Origin: Proteinivorax hydrogeniformans
Lineage (GTDB): Bacteria; Bacillota; Proteinivoracia; Proteinivoracales; Proteinivoracaceae
Assembly (NCBI RefSeq): GCF_040515995.1
Contig: NZ_CP159485.1
Coordinates: forward strand, 558,001-622,000
DNA length: 64,000 nucleotides
Reading direction: 5' to 3'
Under the pieces are notes generated by a model. It saw only the letters and a list, made by a program, of their open reading frames with translations. It had not been told where the DNA came from and ran no database searches. The position numbers and the translations under genes are program-made. Positions 23,632-32,717 of this stretch are shown here, piece by piece (position 1 is the first letter of the stretch; each line of letters opens with the position of its first letter).

Positions 23632-24597
23632 ATGGTCAGTAGTTTTAAAAACAAAAGAGTGTTAATAACAGGGGCAAGTGGATTTATAGGATCACATATG
23701 GTAAGAAGAATGGTAAAGGAAGGGGCCAAGGTATTTATACTAGCTAGGCAAGATTCTGATTTATGGAGAATTTCCTATTTAAAAGACTCTGTTGAAGTTT
23801 ATACCTGTGATATTCGTAATGCATTACAGGTGGATATTTGTATCAATAAAATTAAACCAGACTATGTTTTTCATATGGCAGCTTATGGTGTTGATTCTAG
23901 GCAAAAGGACTACCTTGTTGCAGCTTATACAAATATTATAGGTACAGTGAATCTTTTAAACTCTTTAAAAGCTGTGGGTTGTACTAAATTTTTAAACGCT
24001 GGCACCTGCATGGAGTATGGTGACAAAGACAAGCCGATAAAGGAGTATGAACCATTAGAGCCATTAAACATCTATGGCAGCACCAAAGCCTCTGCTGGCA
24101 TCTTAGCCCACCAGATTGCTGCAGAAAATAACATCGACATCGTTACTCTCCGGGCCTTTGGAATTTTTGGCGAAGCAGAAGGGAGCCATAAATTTTTCCC
24201 TCATATAATACTATCAATATTAAATGGCAAAGATGTCGAACTAACGTCTTGTGAACAGTATCGTGATTACTGCTATATTGATAACATCATAGATGGATTT
24301 GTGTTAGCTGCCTTAAATAATGAAGCAAAAAATGAAATCTTCAATATTGGTAGCGGAAATATTAGCCCCCTTAAAGACTATGTCAATTTGATATTTAGTC
24401 ATATGGGTGCTAAAACAGAGCCAGCCTTTGGAGTTGTCCCACATCGCTCTAGGGATGTATGGAGACCGCAACCAGACATCACTAAAATTCAAACTAAGCT
24501 AAAGTGGGAACCTAAAGTTAGCCTTGAAGATGGTTTAGCGATCACAATTAATTGGTTTAAGCAAAACAAAGCAAAATACGAAGATGCAGGGAGATGA
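23632..24597 (+). CDS. NAD-dependent sugar-nucleotide epimerase/dehydratase (SDR)
   Basis: 321 residues, extended SDR fold. The NAD motif is GASGFIGSHM (about 14-23). The active-site pair is Y-x-x-x-K in IYGSTKAS (about 143-150), with AGTCMEYG supplying the Thr/Ser region. The C-terminal substrate-binding part has RDYCYIDNIIDGF. It is closest in pattern to CDP- or GDP-sugar-modifying SDRs found beside RfbF-type transferases, so it may act on the product of the preceding gene. Substrate and product cannot be told from sequence. Its stop overlaps the next start (ATGA), which shows tight coupling. Confidence 0.85.
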   Translation: MVSSFKNKRVLITGASGFIGSHMVRRMVKEGAKVFILARQDSDLWRISYLKDSVEVYTCDIRNALQVDICINKIKPDYVFHMAAYGVDSRQKDYLVAAYTNIIGTVNLLNSLKAVGCTKFLNAGTCMEYGDKDKPIKEYEPLEPLNIYGSTKASAGILAHQIAAENNIDIVTLRAFGIFGEAEGSHKFFPHIILSILNGKDVELTSCEQYRDYCYIDNIIDGFVLAALNNEAKNEIFNIGSGNISPLKDYVNLIFSHMGAKTEPAFGVVPHRSRDVWRPQPDITKIQTKLKWEPKVSLEDGLAITINWFKQNKAKYEDAGR

Positions 24598-25673
24598 AAA
24601 CGTTGAAAGTAAATCATATCGTCCAAGAGGACCTAGAAAAAATTTATAATGACATTAAAGGTTTGTTAGATGGCGTAGAAGGAAGTACTTGGCTTATCAG
24701 CGGCGGGGCCGGTTTTTTAGGTAGCTACTTTTTAGATCTGCTTAATTATTGTAATGAAAACGTCTTTAGTAGGCCATGTAAAGTTTATTGTGTTGAAAAT
24801 TTTGCTTCCTCAACTCCTGAAAGAATCAAGCACCTAGAAAATAATAAAGACATTGAAATTATAAACCAAGATATTACAAAGCCTTTTAATTACTCCTTAA
24901 GTAATAACATTGATTATATAGTCCATGCTGCAAATATAGCCTCACCTACCTTTTACAGAAAGCATCCCATTGAAACAATAGAGGCTAACGTAGTAGGGCT
25001 GAAAAACTTATTAGATTTAGGGATTAAAAATAACCTCAAAAGCTTTTTGTTTTTTTCTACAAGCGAGATTTACGGAGATCCTACACCTGAAAACATCCCA
25101 ACACCAGAACACTATAATGGAAATGTATCATGTACCGGTCCAAGAGCTTGCTATGACGAATCAAAAAGACTTGGGGAAACGCTGGCAATAAATTATTACC
25201 GTCAGCACTTACTACCAGTAAAAATAGTAAGGCCTTTTAACGTCTATGGTCCCGGTCTTAGATTAGAAGATAAAAGAGTTATCCCAGATTTTTGTAAAGA
25301 TGCATTAACTGAACAAAAGATATCTATATTGAGTGATGGCACACCTTCAAGAAGTTTTTGTTATGTTAGCGATGCCATTGCAGGCTTTCTGAAAGTGCTA
25401 CTTTCAGACTATAATGGCGAGCCTTTTAATATCGGAAATGATAAGTTAGAACTTAACATGATTAGTCTAGCTAATAAAATTTCTGAAGTAGTTGGTAATG
25501 TAGAACTGATTTATAATAAAAGTGAAGATGGGGATTACCTGATTGATAACCCCCAAAGACGGTGCCCGGATTTAACAAAGGCTAAAAACTTGTTGGGCTA
25601 TCAACCAAGGGTAGATCTAAAAGAAGGATTAGACAGAACGATTAGATGGTACAAAGAGATCTACAACCTGTAA
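24594..25673 (+). CDS. UDP-glucuronate decarboxylase-like SDR (UDP-xylose synthase type)
   Basis: 359 residues. SDR family; the NAD motif is GGAGFLGSYF at about residue 37, and the extra N-terminal 30 residues are normal for bacterial forms. Features typical of UDP-glucuronate decarboxylases: HAANIASPTFYRKHPIETI, STSEIYGDP, an active-site Y-x-x-x-K in CYDESKRLGETL, and VKIVRPFNVYGPG. UDP-glucose dehydrogenase is the next gene, so UDP-glucose to UDP-glucuronate to UDP-xylose is a coherent two-step route, though the gene order is reversed. Specificity for decarboxylation rather than epimerisation is inferred. Confidence 0.82.
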   Translation: MKTLKVNHIVQEDLEKIYNDIKGLLDGVEGSTWLISGGAGFLGSYFLDLLNYCNENVFSRPCKVYCVENFASSTPERIKHLENNKDIEIINQDITKPFNYSLSNNIDYIVHAANIASPTFYRKHPIETIEANVVGLKNLLDLGIKNNLKSFLFFSTSEIYGDPTPENIPTPEHYNGNVSCTGPRACYDESKRLGETLAINYYRQHLLPVKIVRPFNVYGPGLRLEDKRVIPDFCKDALTEQKISILSDGTPSRSFCYVSDAIAGFLKVLLSDYNGEPFNIGNDKLELNMISLANKISEVVGNVELIYNKSEDGDYLIDNPQRRCPDLTKAKNLLGYQPRVDLKEGLDRTIRWYKEIYNL

Positions 25674-25686
25674 GGAGTTGAAAGTT

Positions 25687-27048
25687 ATGAAAATTACTGT
25701 AGTGGGTACAGGTTATGTGGGCCTTGTTACTGGGGTGTGCCTGGCATATAAAGGGCACCATGTGATTTGTATCGATAAAAAGAAGGATATAGTTGAAAAA
25801 ATCAACAATATGGAAGTGCCAATTTACGAACCAGGTTTAGATAAGCTTTTAAAAGAAGTAATAGCTTCAGGTAGGTTAAAGGCGGCTACAGAACTTGGCA
25901 AATCTGTAGCAGAGTCAGAAGTATCCATTATAGCAGTAGGCACCCCTTTTAAAGGAGATGAGATTGACTTAACATATATTAAAGCTGCTACAAAGGAAAT
26001 TGGAACCGCCTTAAAAGAAAGGGATAAATATCACGTAGTATGTGTTAAAAGCACAGTAATACCAACAACTACAGACACACTAGTTAAGAACTATCTTGAA
26101 GATAGCTCCGGTAAAAAACTTGGTGAAGATATTGGATTGGCTATGAATCCTGAATTTTTAAGAGAGGGAAAGGCTATGGAAGATTTTATGAATCCAGACA
26201 GGATAGTAATCGGTGCTTATGATAAAAATAGCTTTTCTATTATGGAAAAAGTATATAAAGATTATTTTAAAGCTCCCATCATTAGGTGCAACCTAAGGAC
26301 TGCAGAAATGATTAAATACACTGCTAATGCCCTTTTAGCAACCTTAATATCTTACTCAAATGAAGTTGCCACCATATGTGAAAAAACAGGAGAGATTGAT
26401 GTTAAAGAGGTGCTAGAAGGAGTTGTCTTAGATAAAAGGTTTAACCCTAGAGTTAATGGCAAGTTAGTAAATCCTGAAATGAACAAATATCTTCAAGCCG
26501 GTTGTGGGTTTGGAGGAAGTTGCTTTCCAAAGGATGTAAAAGCTCTCATCTCGTATAGCATAGCAAAAGAGCATATTCCCCGTATCATAGACTCCACTAT
26601 TGAAGTAAATAAAGAGCAACCATTACGGATTATAAGTCGACTCGAGGATAGTGTTGGTACTTTAGAAGGCAAGAAAGTTGCCGTGTTAGGTCTGGCTTTT
26701 AAGCCTGAAACAGACGATGTTAGAGAATCTCCAAGTATTGCAATAATAAAAGAATTATTAGAAAAAAAGGCAAGGGTTCACGGAGTGGATCCTAAAGCAA
26801 TGGATAATATGAAGAAGATAATTCCTCCCGATAATTCATTAACCTATAGTACAGAATACAAATCTGCTTTAGAAGATGCCGATGCCGTTATCTTGGTTAC
26901 CTCGTGGCCTGATTTTGTACAAATACCGCCTGAAGATTTTATAAGGTTAATGAAAAAGCCGTTAGTTGTAGATGGTAGAAGGGTATTTGACAAAGCAAGA
27001 CTAAAAGCAAAGGGGATCCGCTATATAGGAGTAGGGTTAGCCTACTAG
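25687..27048 (+). CDS. UDP-glucose 6-dehydrogenase
   Basis: 453 residues. It oxidises UDP-glucose to UDP-glucuronate with two NAD+. Motifs: GTGYVGLVTGVCLAYKGH (NAD fold, residues 7-24), NPEFLREGKAMEDF, KYTANALLATLISYSNE, the catalytic Cys in GCGFGGSCFPKDV (about 255-275), and the C-terminal GLAFKPETDDVRESPS. AAGGAG at 25672-25677 fits the ATG at 25687; the frame is open from 25678. It supplies UDP-glucuronate to the SDR encoded just upstream. Length and motifs are complete. Confidence 0.95.
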   Translation: MKITVVGTGYVGLVTGVCLAYKGHHVICIDKKKDIVEKINNMEVPIYEPGLDKLLKEVIASGRLKAATELGKSVAESEVSIIAVGTPFKGDEIDLTYIKAATKEIGTALKERDKYHVVCVKSTVIPTTTDTLVKNYLEDSSGKKLGEDIGLAMNPEFLREGKAMEDFMNPDRIVIGAYDKNSFSIMEKVYKDYFKAPIIRCNLRTAEMIKYTANALLATLISYSNEVATICEKTGEIDVKEVLEGVVLDKRFNPRVNGKLVNPEMNKYLQAGCGFGGSCFPKDVKALISYSIAKEHIPRIIDSTIEVNKEQPLRIISRLEDSVGTLEGKKVAVLGLAFKPETDDVRESPSIAIIKELLEKKARVHGVDPKAMDNMKKIIPPDNSLTYSTEYKSALEDADAVILVTSWPDFVQIPPEDFIRLMKKPLVVDGRRVFDKARLKAKGIRYIGVGLAY

Positions 27049-27067
27049 TTTTAAAGGAGGTGTATAT

Positions 27068-27472
27068 ATGAAAACACCTTGGGAGATTTACACTATTAAG
27101 CCTTTTAAAGATTGTCGAGGTAGTTTGAAAAAAGTTATAATGAAAAGTCAAATTGCAAATGAAGAAGAACTTGAGGAAGCTTATTTATTATATAGCAACA
27201 GCAAAAGTATAAGGGGAAACCATTATCATAAGAAAACTATTGAGTACTTTACCGTTGTAAGTGGCACAGCAAAATTTGTACTAAAGGACCTAAAAACAGG
27301 TGTTGTCGAAGAGGTAGAAGTTTCGGAAAGTGACAATTTGGTGCTAAAAATCCCTCCTTATGTTGTTCATGCCTTTAGAAATGAGAAGGAAAAAACATTA
27401 GTAATCCTTGCAATTTCCACTAGGGAGTATCGTAAAGGAGATACGGACTCTTATGAACAGAAAATTTTATAA
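27068..27472 (+). CDS. Cupin sugar-nucleotide isomerase-like (FdtA/WxcM-type)
   Basis: 134 residues, a single-domain cupin. The motif RGNHYHKKTIEYFTVVSG (about residues 50-67) and PYVVHAFRN (about 97-105) are those of the WxcM/FdtA group, which includes dTDP-4-keto-6-deoxyglucose 3,4-ketoisomerases and epimerase-like proteins. GGAGGTG immediately before the ATG fits. Its 3' end overlaps the next gene by 20 bases. The dTDP-sugar enzymes that would feed a classic FdtA are not in the window, so the substrate may be a CDP- or UDP-linked sugar from the genes just upstream. Confidence 0.8.
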   Translation: MKTPWEIYTIKPFKDCRGSLKKVIMKSQIANEEELEEAYLLYSNSKSIRGNHYHKKTIEYFTVVSGTAKFVLKDLKTGVVEEVEVSESDNLVLKIPPYVVHAFRNEKEKTLVILAISTREYRKGDTDSYEQKIL

Positions 27473-28403
27473 AAATAATCACCCAAATCTTTGCACCATA
27501 TTGACAAAAGATTATTTAGTTAAAGGGTTAGCATTATATCATTCCCTAAAAAAACACACCAAAGACTTTCATTTATGGGTTTTATGTGTAGATGAAGTAT
27601 CCTATGACATTTTGGAGCACATGGAGCTTAAAAATGTTACGTTAGTTAAGTTAAAGAATCTACAGACTCCTAAGTTAAAACAGTTGCAAAAAACTAGAAA
27701 GTTAAATGAGTTTTGCTGGACTTTAAAGGCACCTTTTATCCTGTATCTCATAAAAAACAACTACAACCTTGATTCAATAATGTATATTGATGCCGATTTA
27801 TTTTTCTTTGACGATATTAAACAGTTATACAAAGAGTGGGGGCAATCTTCAATACTCTTAACAAAACTATGGTTATCCCCTGCTTGGAATAGAAGGGTGG
27901 GCAGGTATCAAGCAGGCCTAATCGGCTTTAAAAGAGATGCAAACGCCTTTAAATGTCTTAATTGGTGGAACAAAAAGTGTTTAGAATGGTGTTTTGATAT
28001 AAAAGAAAAGAAACGCTGGGCAGATCAGAAATATTTAGATAAATGGCCCGCTTTAGTGTCAGATATTAAAATAATAAAAAGCTTGGGTATTAACTCAGGG
28101 CCTTGGAATGTAAGACGTTTTCCAATCCGCGTAAAAGGGGATGTAATTTACTGTAAAAGTAATAAATTAATTGCTTACCATTACAGTGGATTTGATATAT
28201 TTAACGAAGGGGAGTTTGAACTTTGCAATAGAAAAAAACTTCCTCGTAAAGCTATAAAACACATCTATGGTCCCTATGCCGAGGAAATTAGTAAAGTAAT
28301 TAAACTTCTTAAGTCCAAAGATAAAGAGTACTCATATGGCTTTTCTAGCAAACATCAGGATAAGAAGCTTTATAATTATTACTGTTTAGAAAGCAATGAT
28401 TAA
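27453..28403 (+). CDS. GT8-like glycosyltransferase
   Basis: 316 residues. N-terminal TILTKDYLVKGLALYHSLKK and IDADLFFFDDI (D-x-D at about residue 110) are the donor-binding features of GT8-type/nucleotide-diphosphosugar transferases. QAGLIGFKRD, WADQKYLDKW and IAYHYSGF complete the family pattern. The ATG at 27453 follows AAAGGAG at 27434-27440 at rather long spacing, and overlaps the cupin gene. The C-terminal half of the next protein (28524) is a close relative, so the gene has been duplicated. It is a cytoplasmic protein without membrane segments, acting on an unknown acceptor. Confidence 0.83.
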   Translation: MNRKFYKNNHPNLCTILTKDYLVKGLALYHSLKKHTKDFHLWVLCVDEVSYDILEHMELKNVTLVKLKNLQTPKLKQLQKTRKLNEFCWTLKAPFILYLIKNNYNLDSIMYIDADLFFFDDIKQLYKEWGQSSILLTKLWLSPAWNRRVGRYQAGLIGFKRDANAFKCLNWWNKKCLEWCFDIKEKKRWADQKYLDKWPALVSDIKIIKSLGINSGPWNVRRFPIRVKGDVIYCKSNKLIAYHYSGFDIFNEGEFELCNRKKLPRKAIKHIYGPYAEEISKVIKLLKSKDKEYSYGFSSKHQDKKLYNYYCLESND

Positions 28404-28414
28404 TATTAAAAACT

Positions 28415-28454
28415 AAAACCTCCCCTTGAGAAAACTCTCAAAGGGAGGTTTTTA
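28415..28454 (+). terminator. Terminator inside the glycosyltransferase cluster
   Basis: AAAACCTCCC / GGGAGGTTTTT stem. It separates the sugar-nucleotide operon from the tandem glycosyltransferase gene. Confidence 0.88.
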
Positions 28455-28523
28455 TGTTTGTAACCGGCAGGACTGTAGCAACATATACTATTTATAGTAA
28501 ATAACATGGAAGGAGCGTTACTA

Positions 28524-30323
28524 GTGAAGCACTATTACTGTACAACGCTTAGCAAAGATTACTTGTACAAAGGTCTACTACTTTATAAATCATTGGAGAA
28601 AGTGGATGATAATTTCCACTTTTACTTTGTTTGTCTTCATGAAGAAACTAAAGAACTACTTTCTAAAATGCACCTTAAAAACGCTACCATCATACCCATA
28701 TCAGATATAGAGGCGGAAGATAGCCAGCTATTACAAGTAAAGGAAAGCCGAAATGATAAAGAGTACATCTGGACCTCTAAAGCATCCGCTATGTTGTATA
28801 TATTGCGAAACTTTAAGGGCACAGATCATATCGTATGGTTAGATGGTGACACTTACTTTTTTTCTGACCCTGCCCCTATTTACAAAGAATGGGGAAACTA
28901 TTCGATTATGCTAACTAAGGAAAGGTGGCGTAAAAGAGATAAAATAAGGGAAAACCAGATCGGAATTTACAACACTGGTTTTATGGGATTTAGGCGAGAC
29001 AGGCATGGCCTAAAGGCTCTTAATTGGTTTAGAAATAAACTTATCATGTGGTGTTATGACAAAAACAAATTTAAAATCGGCCCTTGGAGCGACCAGGTTT
29101 ATGTAAATGATTGGCCTGACAGATTTCAAAATGTAGGTGTTATAAAAAATATAGGGGTTAACTTAAATCCCTATATAGTGCAAGGGTGCAAAATTTCTAA
29201 AGATAAAGACCATCTCTACGTTAACGATACAAAATTAATTTTTTACCATTACTATGGGTTTAAATATTATGATGGTAACGAATTTGATTTATGTGGCTAT
29301 GCCCCAAACCTTAAAGATAATGTTTTAAAACTAATATACCTACCATATATCAATGCAGTTAATGATATTACAAAGTTTATAAAAAGTGTGGATTCTAACT
29401 TTTTCAAACTCAAAAATCCAAAAGAGTACTATATTAGTCGATACTTTAATCTTACACAAAATCAGAGAGCCAAAGCTAATCATCCCAACCTTTGTGCTAT
29501 TGTAACGAAAGACTTCGTAGTTAGAGTAGTGACTATGTATAACTCTCTTAAAACCTATACCAAAAGTTTTCATTTATGGATTTTGTGTGTCGACGATATT
29601 TCTTATAAAGCTCTAGAAAAAATGAACCTTGATCACGTCACATTAATTACCTTAAAAAATATTGGCACTAAGAAATTAAAAAAGCTTGAAAAAACTAGAA
29701 AGCTAAATGAATTTTGCTGGACTTTAAAGGCACCCTTCATCCGCTTTTTAATAAGAAACAACTTTAACATAGATTCAATAATATACCTAGATTCAGATAT
29801 ATTCTTCTTTAAAGATATTAAATCCATCTATGAAGACTGGGGCAGTAAATCAATTTTGATAACAAAGCACTCAGAGCCCAAGGTTGAGAAAAAATACGGA
29901 GAGTTTCAAGCTGGCCTTATAGGTTTTAAGAGAAATAAGACAGGGCTTAGATGTCTTAGATGGTGGCAAAAGAAATGTTTTAAGTGGTGTTATGACAACT
30001 TTGATGATAAAAGACAGTGGGCTGATCAGAAGTATTTAGAACAATGGCCACGAAAATTCCAAAATGTAAGGATAGCCCAAAATAAAGGAATAAACGCCGG
30101 TGAATGGAATGTTCGGTCTTTAACTATAGAAGTTAAAGACAGGAGTGTTTATATAGACGGCGATGAGTTAATTGCATATCACTTCAGCGGTGTTCCTGCA
30201 AATGATGAGAAACGTGAGTTATTAAAAAGAAGAGAAACCTCTAAGAAAGTAAAAAAATACATTTATAAAATATATATTGAGGAACTAAAAAAAACTGCTA
30301 AAAAGCTAGGCGTTAACAATTAA
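28524..30323 (+). CDS. Two-domain GT8-like glycosyltransferase (tandem fusion)
   Basis: 599 residues made of two homologous transferase domains. Domain 1 (about 1-300): TTLSKDYLYKGLLLYKSLEK, D-x-D in WLDGDTYFFSD, TGFMGFRRD, WSDQVYVNDW, IFYHYYGF. Domain 2 (about 318-599): AIVTKDFVVRVVTMYNSLK, YLDSDIFFFKDI, QAGLIGFKRN, WADQKYLEQW, IAYHFSGV. Domain 2 is much nearer to the protein encoded at 27453 than to domain 1. Both D-x-D motifs are intact, so it could add two sugars in turn, like a small polymerase. The GTG at 28524 follows GGAAGGAG at 28508-28515; the frame is open from 28506. Confidence 0.83.
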   Translation: MKHYYCTTLSKDYLYKGLLLYKSLEKVDDNFHFYFVCLHEETKELLSKMHLKNATIIPISDIEAEDSQLLQVKESRNDKEYIWTSKASAMLYILRNFKGTDHIVWLDGDTYFFSDPAPIYKEWGNYSIMLTKERWRKRDKIRENQIGIYNTGFMGFRRDRHGLKALNWFRNKLIMWCYDKNKFKIGPWSDQVYVNDWPDRFQNVGVIKNIGVNLNPYIVQGCKISKDKDHLYVNDTKLIFYHYYGFKYYDGNEFDLCGYAPNLKDNVLKLIYLPYINAVNDITKFIKSVDSNFFKLKNPKEYYISRYFNLTQNQRAKANHPNLCAIVTKDFVVRVVTMYNSLKTYTKSFHLWILCVDDISYKALEKMNLDHVTLITLKNIGTKKLKKLEKTRKLNEFCWTLKAPFIRFLIRNNFNIDSIIYLDSDIFFFKDIKSIYEDWGSKSILITKHSEPKVEKKYGEFQAGLIGFKRNKTGLRCLRWWQKKCFKWCYDNFDDKRQWADQKYLEQWPRKFQNVRIAQNKGINAGEWNVRSLTIEVKDRSVYIDGDELIAYHFSGVPANDEKRELLKRRETSKKVKKYIYKIYIEELKKTAKKLGVNN

Positions 30324-30357
30324 CATCCACTCCCTACCTTATTAAGCTTTATAGGAG

Positions 30358-31113
30358 GTGGTAGCGCTGTCTACCCATAGACCCTTTAGAAACAAGATGA
30401 TAGTCAATTATGCTCTTTTAAAAGACCCGCTGACTCAGCAGCATACCCCCAAAACAGTATGGTTTAACAGTGAGAATTTAAAGAAGATGTTAGATGCGTA
30501 TGACTCAGTCTATATCAAACCAAATAAGGGGAAAAAAGGTAAGGGAATTATTAGGGTAAAAGCCTTTAATTCAGGATATGAAATATCCTGCGATAAAGTA
30601 AAAAAAATAGTATCTAAAAATGAACTCAAGTTGGAGCTTAAAAAGTTGATTTCTAACCCTGCAAAATATCTAGTTCAACAGGGGATTGATTTAGCAACCT
30701 TTAAAGAGCGTCCCTTTGATTTGCGTATTTTAATGCAAAAACCATATAAATCTTGGCAGGTAAGTCATACAGGAGCTAAGGTAGCTTTAGATAAAGATGC
30801 TGCAGTGACTAATCGTTCACAGGGAGCTGAAATTTTTCCCCTTCAAAAAGTGCTGTCAAGTTATGACCAAAAAACAGATTCCATGGCAACTATGAGAGAA
30901 ATAATAGATTTATCTCATCGAACTTGTTATACACTAGGGGACCACTTTCCTATTAGAGTTATTGGGCTAGATATTGCTGTGGATAAACAAGGTAAACTAT
31001 GGTTAATTGAAGCTAACACTCTCAACCCAGCTAGTAATTTTGAAAAAGTTAGCGATAAAATTTCTCAAGATAAGTTTGCAAAAGCAAAGAAGGTAATAAA
31101 GGGATCACTTTAA
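30358..31113 (+). CDS. YheC/YheD-family ATP-grasp protein (short form, tandem copy 1)
   Basis: About 250 residues. ATP-grasp core: VYIKPNKGKKGKGIIRVK, YLVQQGIDLATFKERPFDLR, and IGLDIAVDKQGKLWLIEANT with the metal-binding E-A-N. It is the first of three tandem paralogues, followed by a long form. The start is odd: AGGAGGTG is directly followed by GTAGCGCTG. The position of the GTG start of the next paralogue corresponds to CTG at 30367 here; the annotated GTG at 30358 lies within the ribosome-binding site. Translation may begin at CTG. Substrate is unknown. Confidence 0.83.
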   Translation: MVALSTHRPFRNKMIVNYALLKDPLTQQHTPKTVWFNSENLKKMLDAYDSVYIKPNKGKKGKGIIRVKAFNSGYEISCDKVKKIVSKNELKLELKKLISNPAKYLVQQGIDLATFKERPFDLRILMQKPYKSWQVSHTGAKVALDKDAAVTNRSQGAEIFPLQKVLSSYDQKTDSMATMREIIDLSHRTCYTLGDHFPIRVIGLDIAVDKQGKLWLIEANTLNPASNFEKVSDKISQDKFAKAKKVIKGSL

Positions 31114-31141
31114 ACTGAGCACAGATTAAGGAGGTGTAAGA

Positions 31142-31885
31142 GTGAGCACTCACAAACCATTTAGAGACAAAATGAAAGTTATGACAACTCTCTCCCATGA
31201 TCCTAATATAAAAAACCACTTACCGGAAACAAAGTGGTTTAGACAAGATAACTTAGTAAAAATGTTAGATAAGTATAAAGCTGCCTATATTAAACCAAAC
31301 AAAGGAAAGCAAGGACGAAGTATAGTCCGTGTAAAAAACACTAAAGATGGCCATGAGATTTCAAGCGGAAGTGACAGAATTAACATTCCTAGTGAAAGTC
31401 TAAAGTCCGAACTAAAAAAAACAATGTCTGATTCTATAAAGTATGTAGTGCAACAAGGGATAGATCTAGCAACGTATAAAGGACGTCCTTTTGATATGCG
31501 CATTGTAGCCCAAAAACCATATAATTTTTGGCAAATAAGCTTAACAGGGGCGAAAGTGGCAACATTTAAGGAGGCTGCAGTGACAAATTTAACTAAGGGA
31601 TCAAAGGCTTATGCACTGCAAGAAATATTGTGTAATTATGACCAGCGACAAGATCCTATGGCAACACTTAGAGAGATAATAGATTTATCACACCAAATTT
31701 CCTATATCTTAGGAGAACATTTCCCTCTAAGAATAATCGGGTTAGATATAGCCGTTGATAAAAAAGGAAAGTTATGGTTTATCGAGGCAAATACACAGCC
31801 TATAAACTCAATTATAAAAGTCAATGATGTGGAGTCTCAAAAGAAATATCTGAATGCTAAGCAAATAATTAAAGACTCCCTTTAA
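31142..31885 (+). CDS. YheC/YheD-family ATP-grasp protein (short form, tandem copy 2)
   Basis: 247 residues, GTG start behind AAGGAGGTG. Motifs in order: AYIKPNKGKQGRSIVRVK (about 45), YVVQQGIDLATYKGRPFDMR (about 105-125) and IGLDIAVDKKGKLWFIEANT (about 205-225). The N-terminal STHKPFRDKMKVMTTLSHD is shared with the flanking copies (HRPFRNKM, HKPIRDKM) and may be a specificity segment of this subgroup. It is 28 bases from its neighbours on both sides or less, so one transcript is likely. The residue between metal-binding Glu and the C-terminus differs most among copies. Confidence 0.85.
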   Translation: MSTHKPFRDKMKVMTTLSHDPNIKNHLPETKWFRQDNLVKMLDKYKAAYIKPNKGKQGRSIVRVKNTKDGHEISSGSDRINIPSESLKSELKKTMSDSIKYVVQQGIDLATYKGRPFDMRIVAQKPYNFWQISLTGAKVATFKEAAVTNLTKGSKAYALQEILCNYDQRQDPMATLREIIDLSHQISYILGEHFPLRIIGLDIAVDKKGKLWFIEANTQPINSIIKVNDVESQKKYLNAKQIIKDSL

Positions 31886-31913
31886 CGTAAATCTCTGTAA
31901 AGGAGGTGTGTTT

Positions 31914-32666
31914 TTGAAATCCCACAAGCCTATACGTGACAAGATGAAGAGAATTGCGGTACTTTCCAAGGACCCTATTTTAAAAAATCACATTCCCGAT
32001 ACAAACTGGTTTAGTCATGAAAACCTTAAACAAATGCTAGATAGCTACAAAACCATTTATATAAAGCCCAACAAAGGAAATAGCGGCAATAAAATTATAA
32101 GAATAAAAAGTGTTGAAGGTAGGTATGAAGTCTCTTTCGGTGGCACTAGGCAGTTAGCTTCTATGGACACTCTCAAAATGGAGCTAGACATAATATGCTC
32201 AACTAGAAAATATTTCATTCAGGAAGGGATAGATCTAGCCACCTTCAAAGGTCGCCCCTTTGATATGCGTGTAGTAATGCAAAAACCATATAACTCGTGG
32301 CAGCTAACACTAACATCGGCTAAGGTAGCAACCAAAAAAAATGCAGCGGTAACTAACGTATCTAAGGGCGCTGAGGATTTTTTATTACAAAAAATACTGT
32401 GTAATTATGATCAAAAAAAAGATCCCATGGCTACCTTTAGAGAAATAGTTGATATAGCACATCAGATTTCTTACAGTCTATCTAATAAGTTTCCTCTCAG
32501 AATTATTGGCTTAGATTTGGCTATTGATAAAAACAATAAGGTTTGGTTTATAGAAGCTAACACTGTTCCCCTTTGTAAGCAGTGTAAAAAGGTAAATGAT
32601 AAATCATCTCAAAGGAAATACGTTAAGGCTAAAAAAGTAATACGAGAATCTTTGGAAACCTTTTAA
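31914..32666 (+). CDS. YheC/YheD-family ATP-grasp protein (short form, tandem copy 3)
   Basis: About 250 residues. The TTG at 31914 follows AGGAGGTG and aligns with the starts of the other copies; a GTG at 31908 is in frame but overlaps the ribosome-binding site. Motifs: IYIKPNKGNSGNKIIRIK, YFIQEGIDLATFKGRPFDMR, and IGLDLAIDKNNKVWFIEANT. In the glycine loop GKKGKG of copy 1 has become GNSGNK, which may alter nucleotide handling. The C-terminus adds a CKQCKK pair of Cys not present in the other copies. Confidence 0.85.
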   Translation: MKSHKPIRDKMKRIAVLSKDPILKNHIPDTNWFSHENLKQMLDSYKTIYIKPNKGNSGNKIIRIKSVEGRYEVSFGGTRQLASMDTLKMELDIICSTRKYFIQEGIDLATFKGRPFDMRVVMQKPYNSWQLTLTSAKVATKKNAAVTNVSKGAEDFLLQKILCNYDQKKDPMATFREIVDIAHQISYSLSNKFPLRIIGLDLAIDKNNKVWFIEANTVPLCKQCKKVNDKSSQRKYVKAKKVIRESLETF

Positions 32667-32717
32667 TGTTTTAATCATAGCTTTTGACTAGACTTGTCTT
32701 AGAAAGGAGGCTTTGAC

